Shown in pieces: positions 26,701-41,700 of a stretch of DNA of 64,000 bases. Source of the DNA: Theocolax elegans (lineage: Eukaryota; Arthropoda; Insecta; Hymenoptera; Cerocephalidae). Position numbers and translations under genes: made by a program. Positions within the stretch are counted from its first letter, which is position 1. The number at the start of each line of letters is the position of its first letter. The stretch is from the NCBI GenBank assembly GCA_026168455.1, contig JANSJX010000008.1, positions 496,001-560,000 of the forward strand, written 5' to 3'. The notes under the pieces are model-generated. The model saw only the letters and a program-made list of their open reading frames with translations. It ran no database searches and had not been told where the DNA came from.

Positions 26701-29700
26701 ATGATAAAATTTGAAATACAACGATATATGTACGTGTAAACAACGAATGAACGTCGAGTTGCCCTTTTTAAAAATATAACCATATATATATACACTGAGA
26801 AAAATTATATATAGTATTAATTATCGTGCGTAATATATAGCAATAGTTACATTTTTTATATCAGTCATATATCTCTCGTAAGAAATATTATTAGACGTAC
26901 TTCTTTCTATATTATTATAATTTTTGTTTGTACATTTTTTTTACCATACACATAGTAGAAATGTATTTCTTACAATTATTAGGAGAGTGTCTCACCTGCG
27001 GGAAACGGAACTTTACTAAACTCTTGGATATGTTTGTTACTATAAAAATATGAAGAAACCTGGAGTTTTAGACTCTAGCGATATTTTTTATAATAGGTAT
27101 ATATATATATATATATATAAGTGACAAAATAAAAAATTTCGCCAAAAATAATCTTGACTTTGATTACTTATAAATCGGAAACAAACAGATATGGACATTC
27201 AAATTTAAATTCAAAAGAAAGCTAAGATCAAATAGATACAAAGATCTTAATTTGGTCAAAAGTTATGGAAGAAATCAGAATTAGACGAAATTTTGGCCTA
27301 AAATTTTAGGTCTTTAAAGATCATCAATTTTAATTGTTACATAGTCATCAAAATCTCGTTAAGTTCGTTTTTCTTCTATAACTTTTGACCAATAAATTAA
27401 GATAATTAAACTTTGTTTTTTTAAACGTATCTATTCGACCATAGCTCTCTTGTGCACTTTGGTTTGAATGTTTATCTTTACTCGCTTTTTCGTCGAAATT
27501 TTTCGTTATTTACTTATATCTATCGTTAAAATCTACAACTCCGAGTTTCTTCATACTTTTGTAGTAGGAAACATATCCTATAGAGTTTAGTAAAAAACCG
27601 TCTTCCGCAGATGCAACAATCTCCTTGTTAGTTAAAATTAATAGGTTACTTCCAAAAATATTCTTATCTATATATACAGTAAAATTCGTGTAAAAATGGT
27701 GGTATAAACATCATGAAAGTGCAAGTTTGTCCTTCCATACGTACAATCATAAATAATTAAATGAACTGTTAGATGTTTCTCATCCTTAAATAACTCCGAT
27801 ACCTCACGGATAAACTATCATCGGTATAAATATAGGTGTCGTTGAATTCCTTCGGTTTACTGTAATACACCTGAAATTAAATCGACAACGTTATTTAACA
27901 ATTTGTATTCAACACGAAATCGCAATCGCTTATACAAAAGATGTCGACAAACGTGTATATATAAATGTATGTAATACGAATATCAATATATATAGACACG
28001 TTTATATATATATACATACATATAAAAATATATGATTAACATTAAAAAGCAATTTCCATTAGTTACCAGCTAAAGTTCCACGAGTCCTCAATGCCACCAG
28101 GATTTCGAAAAAATTTTTTTTGCTATTGTATTTCCTTAGTTCGCGAAGTATATTACCCGCACGATTATAAAACGACGACTTCCTCAACATTTTTATCATA
28201 GATATATTGCGAATATAAGTTAAAACGATCTGTGTTTGTGTGGACGTGTATTATCGCCACCTCGTTATAATTAATCACGCAACATGTATTTTTTATGGAC
28301 GATCGAAAACCTTCGAACTTCCTGTAGTTGATATAGGAAGTTTAATTACTAATGTGTATATATACTACTGATTTATAAACAAGATTAAATAATCCTGTTT
28401 TTTTTTTCTTTTTATTTTCTTAAACATACTTATGATTTTGAATTTTTATATCCCTTACTTTTTTTATCTTTCTCTTCTTCCGTTTATTCAGTTTTTTGTT
28501 CTACGTTTGTAGCGACCAATGCATATTATATTTTCGTAGATTATCAAAATTCGTCGTATTATTCCTAAGCGATGTGTGTATGTATATATATAGTTATAAG
28601 TTAAATCAGATTTTACGATTATAAAATACGAAATAAAGTGGGTGTACATATATAGTTTGTATCCTTTCCTTGCACCGATCGTCGTTTTTCCACGAATAAA
28701 AAAAATAAAGAGAGAGAAGTCAAATCTTGGGAAGAACCCATACGCGTGCCGACCCAAAACGAGCTTGCCAAGGAGGAGGCTAGTTTGCATTCCCGGCGTC
28801 AATTGCGAGTCATCGTACGACACACAGAAGCCCATAGTCATTCGGCAATAGTTGAAAAGAACAATGCCGATCGTAACAAGGTATACAATGTTGCGTTCGT
28901 TTACGTAAACTCAAACGTATATTTTCGGGAATTAGAGTACTATTATATATACGAATGATTATTTATCGGTGAATCACCAGTTAAAAATTAAGTAAAATAT
29001 TTAATTTTAATATTTACTCTATCTATTTTCATTCGTTTACGCTTTTATTTTTATTATTATACATCTTTTTCAAATTTTTCAATTATTATATTCTTATTCA
29101 TTTTTATTAATCGATTGTTATTTCAATCGGACACTCGGGATAAAAAAAACATTAGTTAAACGTATACACAAACGATTAATAAAAAAAAAATTAACCTCGA
29201 ACTGGGAGTATTAATTTTATTGTTATATTAATTAAACTTCGTAAACAATTGAATTTTCTTACAAAATGTATATACACTTGAGAATTTGGTATATACGCGC
29301 ATAAATCACAGTGACTCAATGAATAGTGTACTAAGGTGCAAGATCTCTCTTTTCTGATTTACGAGTTATCCTTGATTACACTGGGATTTCCTATATATAT
29401 GTACTTTATATCTAGTAAATGTAAATAATTAAAAAAAAAAGAAGCGATATTCTCTACTTCGCAAGCTCCTCGTGAATCGCGTTAAAAAGAAATTGCATTT
29501 CAAAGGCAAAGAGAGAAGAGGATAATAACTCGTTCCTTATACACACACATATATATGTATATACATACGATTGCGTTACGAGCGTTTGTACGCGCGAATA
29601 TCAATGAACTCCTGAATCGATCAACTCATCGTTTATAGTATAGAAGCAAAACTTGGATTTTCCCAATACACGCGTGCATTTTCCATCTTTAGGTTTAACA

Positions 29701-32700
29701 TTGGCAATTCACTTTCCATGAATCGAAATCACTCGTTTTTTACGGAATAATGCCGACACACTCATCGATCTCTCACCGTGCAGTGTACATTCGATCACGG
29801 AAATTTTCAGGGATATCATTAAATCGTCTATACACATATCAATTATTGTTTAGGTGGTTCATTTTTAATCGAGCTCAATATGTATATACCGAGATATAGT
29901 GTTACAATATATACATGTATATGCGTACGAGTAATATTCCTATAGAACGTGAGAAAAAGTTCCACGTGCGCAAGCTCGATAAGTTGGCGAGTAAGTAGGT
30001 CGACTTTGGTAAATAGAGAGAGCATCGAAAACAAGACGAATCGCATCCCGCAAAAATCGCACATATATCGCTCGCTGTAACGACACGGTCTTGAGAATTA
30101 CAGAAAAAAAAGAAGAAGAAGAAGGAGAAGAGGAATTTAACGTCGCGTCTTATCAAGTTTTAGTAAAATCCAACAACTTGGAAATTAGGTCAGCCATCGA
30201 TGAACAAATCGGTCAGCCTCGACTTTGAGCTCGTTTCGATGTTTAAACGTTGTGCAATTTTTCAAGTGTGCTTCGAAGAAGATCAGGGTCGAACTGCGTC
30301 TGGCATTGTTGCGACTTTGTGTATATCAAATCCATGTTGTAAGGAGAAACAAATCCGCTCGTTGACTACTCGACGTTCGTTTAACGCAAGTTGAGCTTTC
30401 TTATACATATATATGTATATCGTTATCATTAACAGATTTCGCTTTTTCGAAAATAATTAAAAAATAATAAAAAAATTTAACTTACTTAGTCTCCAGAATT
30501 AAATTATTTATACTCGTTCAGTTTGGCGTAGAGGCTACGAATTGTAGCACACCATTGACTGATGATTAAGAATATTTATATATTCTGGCTCGTACAGACC
30601 GTTAAATTTATTATAAAATAAAAAAAAGCGATTATATTTAAATTAAAGTTTTTCGAAACTCGAATTGAATTGTTATAAAAAATAATAGAAAAGTAAAGTC
30701 TATACTAAGATAAACGTCACTCGCTTACCGTTACTTCGAAATATATATCAGCGTTAGGAAATCAAGCGATCTATGCGCTTAAGCGAATAAACCCATATAA
30801 TACAGTCACGATGAAATAAAACGTGCAAAAAAAAGCAACCGAGAATCATCAGAGATAGATTATGTTTCCTCAAAAACTACTCATTAAGCAACAAGTCACG
30901 AAAAATCGAGTGAGCGTATATCCTTGAGATCGACTCCCGCAAGGAGCGAGGGACCGAATGTCTGCGACATGACTTCGAAGCCGCTACTTTATAACGAACG
31001 GCTAAAAAAAAAAAGATCCTTCTTAGCATACGTGAGTATTCTTTTATTGGAATACTCCGTTTTCGATGTCTTATAGGTGTATATATGTACTATATACGCG
31101 TGATTATCTATGCGGTATTGTTCGATTGCGTGATTCACTTGGCGCCAGAATATATTCACAATTATTCGCAGATACATATTTTGATGTTTACAATTTATTT
31201 ACACAAATAAATCGATTTTTTATTTGACTGAAAGAGGTGTCGCATCTCCGAGAAACGGGTGTCTTTACCAAAATTTAGCATAAAATTTCTACTATAAAAA
31301 TATGAAGAAACACGGATATATAGAGTCTAACGGTCTTTTTTAACGGAATTTATAAACATGTAACAAAAAATTAATAAAAAAATCTTTGGCTTTTGTTCCT
31401 CGTAACTCTGAAACAGTTCGATATATGCTCTTAACTTCAGAAGAAAGCTGAGATCGAGTAGATTTGATTTGAAAGAAAGTAACTTAATTATCTTGTTTTC
31501 ATTAAAAGTTCGGAAAGAAAAAAGAGTATAAAGTTAATTTGAACTAAAAATTCAATAATTTTTAAAATTCAACATAGGCGTCGTCAAAATATTGTTAAAT
31601 TTTTATTTCTTTCGTAAATTTTGGAAAAATTAAGATATACTTACTTCTTGCATAAAATAAAAAAGCATAACTCAAAAAGATCAATATGCTAAAATCAATC
31701 AAATCCCTCTTGATTATAAAGGAATCGAAGCATAACAGGACGAATTTCTTCATGTAAACTATATTCACGAAAAATTCCGGAAAATATTTTTTTCAGTATG
31801 GATATATACATGTGTTGTAAAATTAAATCGAGAACTATACATACTATGATAAATTATACGAATTTTAATTAAAAATTAATATTTGTTAAATTACAGGTAT
31901 ATTCATGCTTATGAGCTTGGGTCTCATGGGATTGGTGATAGGATGCTTGGTCTTGGTTCTCCAGCCTTACGAATTTATCTTCAGATGGAAAACGGTCTTG
32001 AGCGACGGTGGAGAAATTTATGAAATTTGGAGGGTTCCACCCGTCGATCTTTATCTCAAAGTCTACCTTTTCAACGTTACCAATCACGAAGCGTACATGT
32101 CACGAAAGGACACTAAGCTTAAATTCCAGGAGATCGGTCCTTACGTCTACAAGTGAGTGGTGACTTTATGCTAATTATATTACGGGTCGTTGCACTAACG
32201 AGCTAATTTATTGACCTTCCGAAGATCGACGATACCAAGACATATTTTTATAAAAATAAAAATTATATACGATTTATTAGTATTATTATTATTATTATTA
32301 TTATTATGAAATTAAATATATTTAGTGATCCATCCGAATTAATAATTTAATAACAGTACGTATATTGTCGTATAATTAGAATATAATATTCTTATATACG
32401 AACAACCACTATTTATTAAAATTATAATATCTTTAAAACGATGAATTCACCTTTTTTTATAAAATTATTAAATAGCGCGTATGTCTCTCATTTAATTAGA
32501 GAATCCATGGAACATGGAAACGTAACGTTCAACAACAATGGGACTGTGACTGCAATACCACTTCACCCACTAAAATTTGTTCCTGAAATGAGCGGTGGAA
32601 AAGAAGACGACGTTGTTATAATGCCGAATATCGCGCTATTGGTAAGTTCTTTGATTACGCACGTTTCCTTTATTTCGCATCGACGAGTTTTCTACCAGTT

Positions 32701-35700
32701 GTTTTCCACCTGCTGTAAATATATCCGATCACGAGTATTTTTGGCACGTGGAGCTTTAAATCAAAAAGTTGTAAATCCGTTTAATAAGTATAAATTTTAC
32801 ATAAAAAAGAAAGAAAAAAATTGACGTTATATTTTTCTACGAGTACACCGTCCATTGTTTTATATGAAAATTCTATATAACAAATTTTTTTAAAAATAAA
32901 ATCGACGATTATAAAATTTCAATGAAAATGACGTTTGGTGTGAATGTACAACTGGATCTTAATGGGAAAGTATAATGAACCTGTGAATGACCCCGGAAGT
33001 AGCGATTAAAAATATGTGTTCTTTTTCCCAAAAACAACGAGATCAGAGGCGAGTTTGATCGGATTGACCTTGCCAAGGCCGGGATTTCGTAAGTTTCGGT
33101 TATGTCAATGGCCCTGCCTGGCCTTTCTATTTATTCCTTTCCCCCTAACATACGTATACATACATACCTTAAACTTTAAAAGTGATTAATATAAAGTACA
33201 TACTATTACTATCGCTATTATCATTAAATGGTATTTTTAATTTCGAGTGAGTATATCGAGAAGGTTAAAAATATTTAAAATAATAACGAATTTATTTACA
33301 CGAATGTATATAAACACATCTCTCGCGTGTGTGTATATAGTTTGTACAAAAAAACAAACCACTACAAAAATTATAATATCTCGTGTGTACGCAAAGGAAA
33401 CAACAACCATGAAACTCACCGGCGAAGGCTGCGACGAGTCTAGAAAAAAAATAAAATTTTCGACGACGAAAGCAACTTTCGCGCGTACTTATATACATAC
33501 GTGTCTGTGTAATATAGCTAACGTGCGAACGATACCAAAAGTGGATCAGGGATCGAATTCTTTTATTTCCCACTCGGAAGCTCGAGGGTTCGCGCGCGGC
33601 CTTCAATAAAAGAGGAAAAAACGTCGAATTTATACAATATCTCTATGTAAAATTACGTATAACGAAAAAAAAAAACTTTTTCTTTTTGAAAGATTGATAA
33701 CAATTGAAGAGACTCTTGTTGTGCGTGTAATTCAAGTGTTGTTAATCGAAAATTATAAACGAGCTCGTCGTATAGGCTAATTAATTTTAGAAACGATTGC
33801 GTATGTCTGTATAAAACTATAATAATGAGATAACAAATATATCATTGGCCTACTTCGCCGACCGATATCCAATGATCGATGATGCGGTATATGTTTGTTT
33901 TTTTTTTCTTCGATGCTTCTCTCAACAAATACGTTCGTTTTACGTTTTATCAATACACACATATATATATGTTGTACACGTAAACGACGTTGTTACAATA
34001 TGTATGGCTAATTACAAATTAACTTTCGATAACTTTTATTTTCGCCTTCCCTTCCACAGTTTGTATACGTTTTTATCCAAATAAATATTAAATTAAAAGT
34101 TAAGATTAAAAATGACAAAGAAATCGCAGACTGACAAAAATTAACTATAGTTGAGAAGAAAATTTGTTACACTTCTTGTAATATTTACTATAACTTTTGT
34201 AAATTTAATGTATAAACTACAGTAATTTTTGTGTTTGTATGTGATTTCTATTTTTTTTAATATGAATTTTTCCAAATAATAGTAAATTCAAGAATTTATC
34301 GGTTGCTTACATTATTATAGTTATATCATAAATAAATTTATTGATCTTCACAAGACAAAAACTATTCCCACTTTAATAACCTCACAGGATTATTTGAAAA
34401 AAGACCAAGAGAAGCTAAGTCAAAATAAAAATTCAATGGAAGTATAAATTAAATAAAACGAAAAAAGAAAAGAAAGAAAAAATTTATTGTAGTGACTTCT
34501 TTATTACAAACTTCTGCAATTGTTAATACTAAATTTCTCTACGTGATAGAAAATATAAGCGATCATTTCCGCATTGATACATATCCACGTCTGCGCGTAG
34601 TCGAAGTGTATTTGATATTCTTCTAGGTTCTTATTTTTTTTTTGTCTTTCTTGTTTGTTTCATTCCTTGTCAACGTGATTCCCGATTTTCGTTAAAAATT
34701 CTCGACAGCGACGGGAGTAAACTCGGAGTATGCAGAAAAATTCGGAAGGCAAATTCAACGAGGAACTTTTATCTACTCCGCGCACGCGGTTGTGTATCTC
34801 GGCGACTTTTGCTAAGCTCGAAGTATATGTACGTTAAAATTGCGCGTGCACCGCACTCGCTAAAGAAACGTAATTCTTGTTTTTTTTTTTCGTTTGGAAT
34901 TTAAAATTGTTATACGCGCGTCGAGTCAAAATTTATTAATTAACGGATATCACGGAGAGGAATTTCGTATTAAAAATTACAATAATGATTGTAGAAGTCG
35001 ATATTCAGGGTTGGGTCTATTAAATTAAATAAATTAAATTATTTAATATGTGCACAGCGTTTCGCCTGCCTGGTTTGCAGACATCTTCAGGTGCTAATTT
35101 ATTATATAGATATTATTATAAAAAAATTACAATAGTTTCTATTGATAAAGAAATCACAGACTGACAATTTATAGTACATAATACAAAATTTTTAATGAAT
35201 TTTATTATAAATTATAGTCAGTTTTAATAGAAACTACAGTAATTTCCATCGATTTGTCCGTGTGGGATTTATTTACTAGACACTATATTCTAATTTTTTA
35301 TCTAAACTCTTTATGAGATACGTATCGTCGAGTCAGTGCAAAAAAGTCGCCGATTTAGAAATATTTTTAAGAAGATGTCGAGTCAGAAATATTTTTAAGG
35401 TGGTGCCAATTGAAAATTCTTTTTAAGATGGTGCCGATTGAACATTATTTTAAAAAAATAATTAGTTTTCAGTACGTAGTAATTATAGACCACAATTTTT
35501 AACAGTAAAAAAATACTATTTATTTGTTAGCAACTTTTTGAAAAACATTTACAGTTGGCACCTTCGTAAAATTAATTAACAGGGCACTTTCTTATAGTAT
35601 TATTCTGAATCGGCACCCTCTTAAAATTATTTCTGAGTTAATGACACCATCTTAAAATTATTTTTCAATCGTCACTTTTTTGCACTAAACCGACGATATT

Positions 35701-38700
35701 TTCTCTTTTGTTTTATTTACGTCCGAGTTAGAAATATTGGATATGATCGATATTAGATATTAGGTATTATAGGATCGACATTTTTCATACTTTTATTTAA
35801 TTTTACTAACCAGGAGAATGTCACATTTCTGGGAAACGGATCTTTACCAAACTTTGGTATATGTTTACTACTATAAAAATATAAAGAAAGCCAGAGTTTT
35901 AGACTCTAACGCTTTTTTTACGATAAATGTAAGCGAATAATAAAAAATTTTGCCAAAAAAAACCCTTGACTTTGATCGCTTACAACTCGGAAACAAATAA
36001 ATATATGCTTCCAAACTCAAATCCAAAAGAAAGCTGAGATCGAGTAGATTGGATTTAGAACAAAAGAAGCTTAAATACCTTATTTTGGTCGAAAGGAGAT
36101 CGCCAACGGAAAGCATTTGAAGTATATCTATATACATTCAAAATTTGTATATATAGATATACTTGCAATGTTAAAAATGAAACTTTGTCGGTTAATTTTG
36201 GCTTTTCCTTTCATTTCCCGAAAATAATTTTTTTTGCAAATGAAATATTGCTAGTAAAAGTAAAAGATAATGCATGATTTATACGTCTTGGATCGTCTTT
36301 ATTCTTATTGGCGGACTCCATGAAAGAAAAACTAATTTAACGATATTTAAATGACTATTTTGAATAAAAAGATTTGCTGGTTTTTTAGGCCAAATTGTCT
36401 TCTTTTTTTTACTTTTTCCAGAACTTTCGACCAAATCAGGGTATTTAAGCTTTCTTGTTTCAAATCCAATCTTTTCGATCTCAGCTTTATTCTGAAGTTA
36501 AGTTTGAGTATCTATCTTTATTTGTTTTTGAGTTATAGGTGCATCAAATTTTTTGGCGACATTTATCGTTATTTGCTTATATCTATCGTAAAAAAATTAG
36601 ATAACATTTAAAACTCTGGCTATATTTATATTTTTATAGTATTAACAAATCGTAGAGTTTGGGGAAGATCCATTTCCTGGAGATGTGACACTCTCCTTGT
36701 GAGTATAATTTCATAAAATGTTAAATAAACCATATTATTATACCCATTACACGCTTTTATTCCACGCTTTCAATCGAACTAACAAAGAAAATATATTCAT
36801 ACCATTAAAAGAATAATCACGGACCGTTCTCCTTTGGCTGGTGAATCTATAGAAAACCGTAAGAAAAAGTGAAATCCGAAAGCGAAAACGGAGAACGAAA
36901 GAGACGAATGGACGAATCGAAGTTTACTTTGAGGTCGACGATCTCGTTTGTCTCGTGTTTAAAGGTGGCTGGAAAAACGCCAATCGGGTTGGCATTTGCG
37001 CAACTTTGATGAATCGGATGAGCAAATTATATTCCCCGCGCGTTGGAAAAACCCGGTATATCGCGCCTTGTGAATCTCTGTACACAAATGCCTATAGGGC
37101 ATCCCGCGCGTTTCGAAAAGCTAATAAACCTTTTTTTTTTCTTTTTGTTGCACATGCAATTCGATTGCGAGACGTATATAAGTACGTACTCGTTGGCATT
37201 TTGTTATTATACATCCAAGGCTTTTGTGTATTTCTAACGCAAGATTGAACGGGCTCGCGCTGCATAACGATTTCAATGAAATTTTATTTATTACAATATA
37301 ATCTCGCCTGTTAAGAGAGGCAGATTAATTTCGCTAATTTACATTACTCTATACGATTATAAATTCGAGATAAATCAATCGTTTATTATCGTGCGTTCGC
37401 GTATTATTTTTTATAAATTTTTCTTCGTAGACATTCGACAGGGAAAAAAGATACAACAATAATACGATATTACATGGACTTTCCAAAAAAGAGGATGAAT
37501 AATATATATATAATTTTATAAAAATAAAAATTAGAAAGGATGTATTATATATTGAAATGAACGATCATTCCGTAAAAATTAGCATTTTTCTTTGACGCGA
37601 TGACATTACGATGTATATAAATCGATGCCGATCAAATAATTAATCGTGGTCCATCTTTTCGATGCGTCACGGTTTCTCGGCTGATTTTCAATTTTATACG
37701 TGAATATCTATGTATATATACATATACTCATCTTTTAATTTATGTATATTTAATTACCGTTTATAACCTACGACATTCTCGTTCTACAAAAATTCCACAA
37801 GTATATATACATATAATATATATATAGGTATACATTCCCGAGCACATATCGCAAGTTTCATTTAATTTTCTAATTGAAATCCTTAGACGGCATCGAAGAG
37901 TACGTATATATACCGATTGCAAACTCGAAATATCTATTCATCACTGTCGAAGCTGTGTCAATCTGTCGGATTGAAACTATCGACGTATCGGTATATATCC
38001 CTTTTGATCATATATGCGTATACATATTACCTTTCAAAAGTAACTGTATCATTACAATATCAAACCTTTTTTTTGTATTTATATATATATATATATAACT
38101 GTTAATACAATTAGCCGCGTTGTCGTTAATCATTTGGTAAACCTGCGTGTGTGTGTGTATGCATATACATCGCACTAATTTCGCTCTTGCACGCTATGAA
38201 AGATGAAAAGTATAAAAATCGCGAAGAAGAAGAAGAAAAAAATACGAAGAAGAAGCGAACGGACGTCGAAAAAATTCCATTACCGATGTTTATATATATA
38301 CATATACATATGAATCTTGAATTTTGCTAGTTTAGACTGTAATCAAAAACCATTAACGTAGCGACGCAAAAAAAGTGGGTGATTCCGATCGGTTTTTGAT
38401 TTTACCTTTTTCTCGATAAATATTCCGTGATACGTATTTCTATATACACAGAACGAAATTTTCGCTGATGACTAACGAGAGCCTAAAAGAAAATTTAACC
38501 GCGGTGATTGCCATTTGTTTATTCATTTATTTATTAGGCCAACAATATTTACAAAACATTACAAAAATGCAGTAAAAACCTATAGAGATAAAATTAATTT
38601 ATCTGTACATAGGGTGGTATAAAACTTAATTCTATAGTTTAAAAACTAAAATAAAACTAAAAAAACTTAAAACTAAAAGTAATGTATAAAGCCCTACACT

Positions 38701-41700
38701 GGGCCAGTATCACCAGTATACTGGACAGTGCTTGACCTTATACCCAATATCTTTATTTTATTTATTTGTTTATTTATTTATAGTTTTTTTTGTGCATTTA
38801 TAATAGTATTTCTATATACTGTACACTATAGATTTAAATAAATTGATTCAACGTAAAATTGATCTATTTTCATTGTTTCAACGAATATTTTATATTGTGC
38901 ACTTTGAAATTCTCGATGAAGCGCCACGTGTATATATATATAAAATACATATCCCACAAAGAAACTACAAAGCTGATTGTTAATGCGAGAAACGTTTTTT
39001 CATCTTACACACACACACACACTATCTTACCAAAATGAAAACAATGATCTAAATATAGTTTCATTTAAATAATGTAATAATTTATTATTTTTAACTCCTC
39101 TTGCACCATCAATTAGATATTTAAATTATATTCTTGGAATAGTATGTATATATATATATATAATAACAAAGTTGAATAATTCAATTTTAATTGGATGTAT
39201 ATGTACACAAAAATATAATTTATTTATATTAAATGCGCCCACCTATATATGAGTGCAGTATGTATACGTATATCAACATTCGTTGAACGTAAAATTTCAC
39301 TCTCATATTAAAATTATAATGAAAATATCAATAATCCGTAACGTTATGTACATATTAAATATTTCTTTTATGATCACCATTTAAAAAAAACAACTTTAAA
39401 TAATTAATTTGAAAGTCAAGTTTTCGGTTCGGAAATACTGATATATATATTACATATACACGTGTATCACCGAACGTTAAATTAATTTTTGTTTTAAATG
39501 AAGTCGTCGATATATTCGAAGTGACATAATTAGATACGTTGAAATAGTGTCTTTAATATGTACATATTTCTAAAAAAAAAAAGGAACCTACGTGTGTTTA
39601 CTTAGCTGTCTGGTTGAAACAAATAGACCGAAAAATCAGGTATTAAAAAAGGAAAAAAAACGAAACTTACGAAGCTGAAGATCGTACAGCAAGTTCGATA
39701 ATTATTAAGACGACGGGAGGAAGTCGCGTGCCAGTCGCGCGACCCCGCGAATTGCGCAATATATACATGTATATTTTTCTCTCTCTCTCTCTCTCTCTCG
39801 GGAGATCGTCGACCGAAAAAGAAGCTGCGTAAATTATGCGTGTGTAAATATACCCATAAGGATACGGAATTACGCGATCGTTTAACTGTGATTTATCAAC
39901 TCTATATCCACACGCACACACATACACACACACAAACGCAAATGTGTCATAAACGATCGCATCCAACGAATTTATTAACTCGAATTTCAATTACGTGCCG
40001 CACACGTGATGCAATATTGTTAAACAATTTATATGAAAATAGTAAGAAAAAGAAAAAAAATTGCGAAATGAAATTGCCGTGTATGTAAGAGAGACAGATG
40101 TGCGTAGGTATATATAAATATTTAGGTGAAACAAGGTGTGCTGCGAGTGAAAAACGGTAAGATGAAAAATTGAAAAAACGCGATAAGACGGTACTTCATA
40201 TATATACGTATATATTACGAAACCGACGCAAGAGACGTTTTCTCACATACATCGCGATCTTGTGTATGTATTCGCAAAGACGATCTTACAAGTGTAGTGA
40301 AAGGAATTTTCACAATAGTTACATATCGTAGACGCAGGTGTCCTTTTTTAAAAAAAAAAAAAAAAGAACAAACCAGTAATAGGTTAATATAAAAATTTAT
40401 ATATTTTACTATAGTTTCATATATATGCATATATTTAATAGTTACTATTTATAAAAACTTGTTTGAATGTATAATGATATTGTACACGTTAAAACACGTG
40501 GGAAATGCGAATTTATCGAACGATCGATTAAGATCTTTCAACATAATACGCGTTTCGAAAATAAGAATGAAGATATATTGCGTATAGTTGTATTTAAGGG
40601 TACCTGTTATAAACGCGACATATTTGTCGTTTCACAATGTGCAACGTTACTTTTTGCTTGTGTTTGTGTGTGTGTTGGTTCCCGCACCTAAAACAGAAGT
40701 GAAAGGAAATTCCTGTGTTTGAAACAATTTTGATTGTGTTTTAAATTCGTTCGTTTTAGGAAAAATAAAAAGTGTACTCCGTACGCGTCTTTCGAAATGT
40801 GTGTAAATACTTGTTTTTCATGAAATTTTTCTGAAAATGTGAGAAGAAACATTTGTCTTAAACGTCATGAATTATCAGTTAAACGATCTAAAAACGTTAA
40901 AACAAGTTTTTATATTGTATGAGGAGTTTTTAAAAATACAATGTGATTACACGTTTATTTTCAAATTAAATTTTCTGCTCGTATACTTTTCGTAATGCAA
41001 GTTGCGCGTTGTAAACGATATCGATATTTCATTTTTCATAAAGAATAATAAATTAATAAGTATTTTATATATCGTAAAGATACTCAATTTCTATGATCGG
41101 CATATCCGATTGTCGATAATTTTGTTGTATAAATAATAAGTAATAAATAAATATTAAATAAATTAATAATTAATAATTAATAATAAATAATAATAAATAA
41201 TAAAAAATCATTTAGATCAAGTAGAAATTTATCATTTGAAGATCAATTAATACTCCAATTTTGACACTAATAGGTCATTTATTCGGTATTTTTATGACAC
41301 TTGGCCATTTTTTGACGTAAAAATTGTTGTATTTATATAGTTCAATTTCTATTAGGGAACCTTATAAAATCTATACATTACGTTCATTATTAATTTACAA
41401 CTATATGCGATCAGAAATTAGGTATGTTACGGTAACTCCCTTCAAATATATAAACACCGGGGATATACACAGATTTTTTATCTTACACTCGGAAGTAACT
41501 GTATAATCGTACAGTAGATAATCAACATAGAACATTTTTTTTTTTTTTATTTAACATAGAACATTTAAAATATGCTTACGAGACGAAAAGAACGCTCCGA
41601 GGAACGTCATTATCCATATAGTTTCTCATTGAAATGTAAATTGTGACATTTGAACCACTAACATCTAAATACTTGAAATGCAACTTCGTTTACTTGTATC

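Larger units (their letters stand above)
9942..31896 (+). other. Intron 1 of the receptor gene (about 22.0 kb)
   Basis: Starts GTAAGT and ends TTACAG. Mostly AT-rich DNA with many TA, CA and GA microsatellites. It holds foldback-family copies at 26,981-27,627 and 31,231-31,515, a MITE-like repeat near 25,388-25,610, a tRNA-like fragment near 24,360, and GC-elevated islands near 21.3-21.65 kb and 28.7-28.9 kb. Size and islands leave room for regulatory elements or alternative first exons, none of which I can prove. Confidence 0.75.

Noticed and set aside
32441..32499. Upstream ATG extending exon 3
   Set aside because: Lies in intron 2. The family motif GPYVYKE is rebuilt exactly only when exon 3 begins at 32,500.
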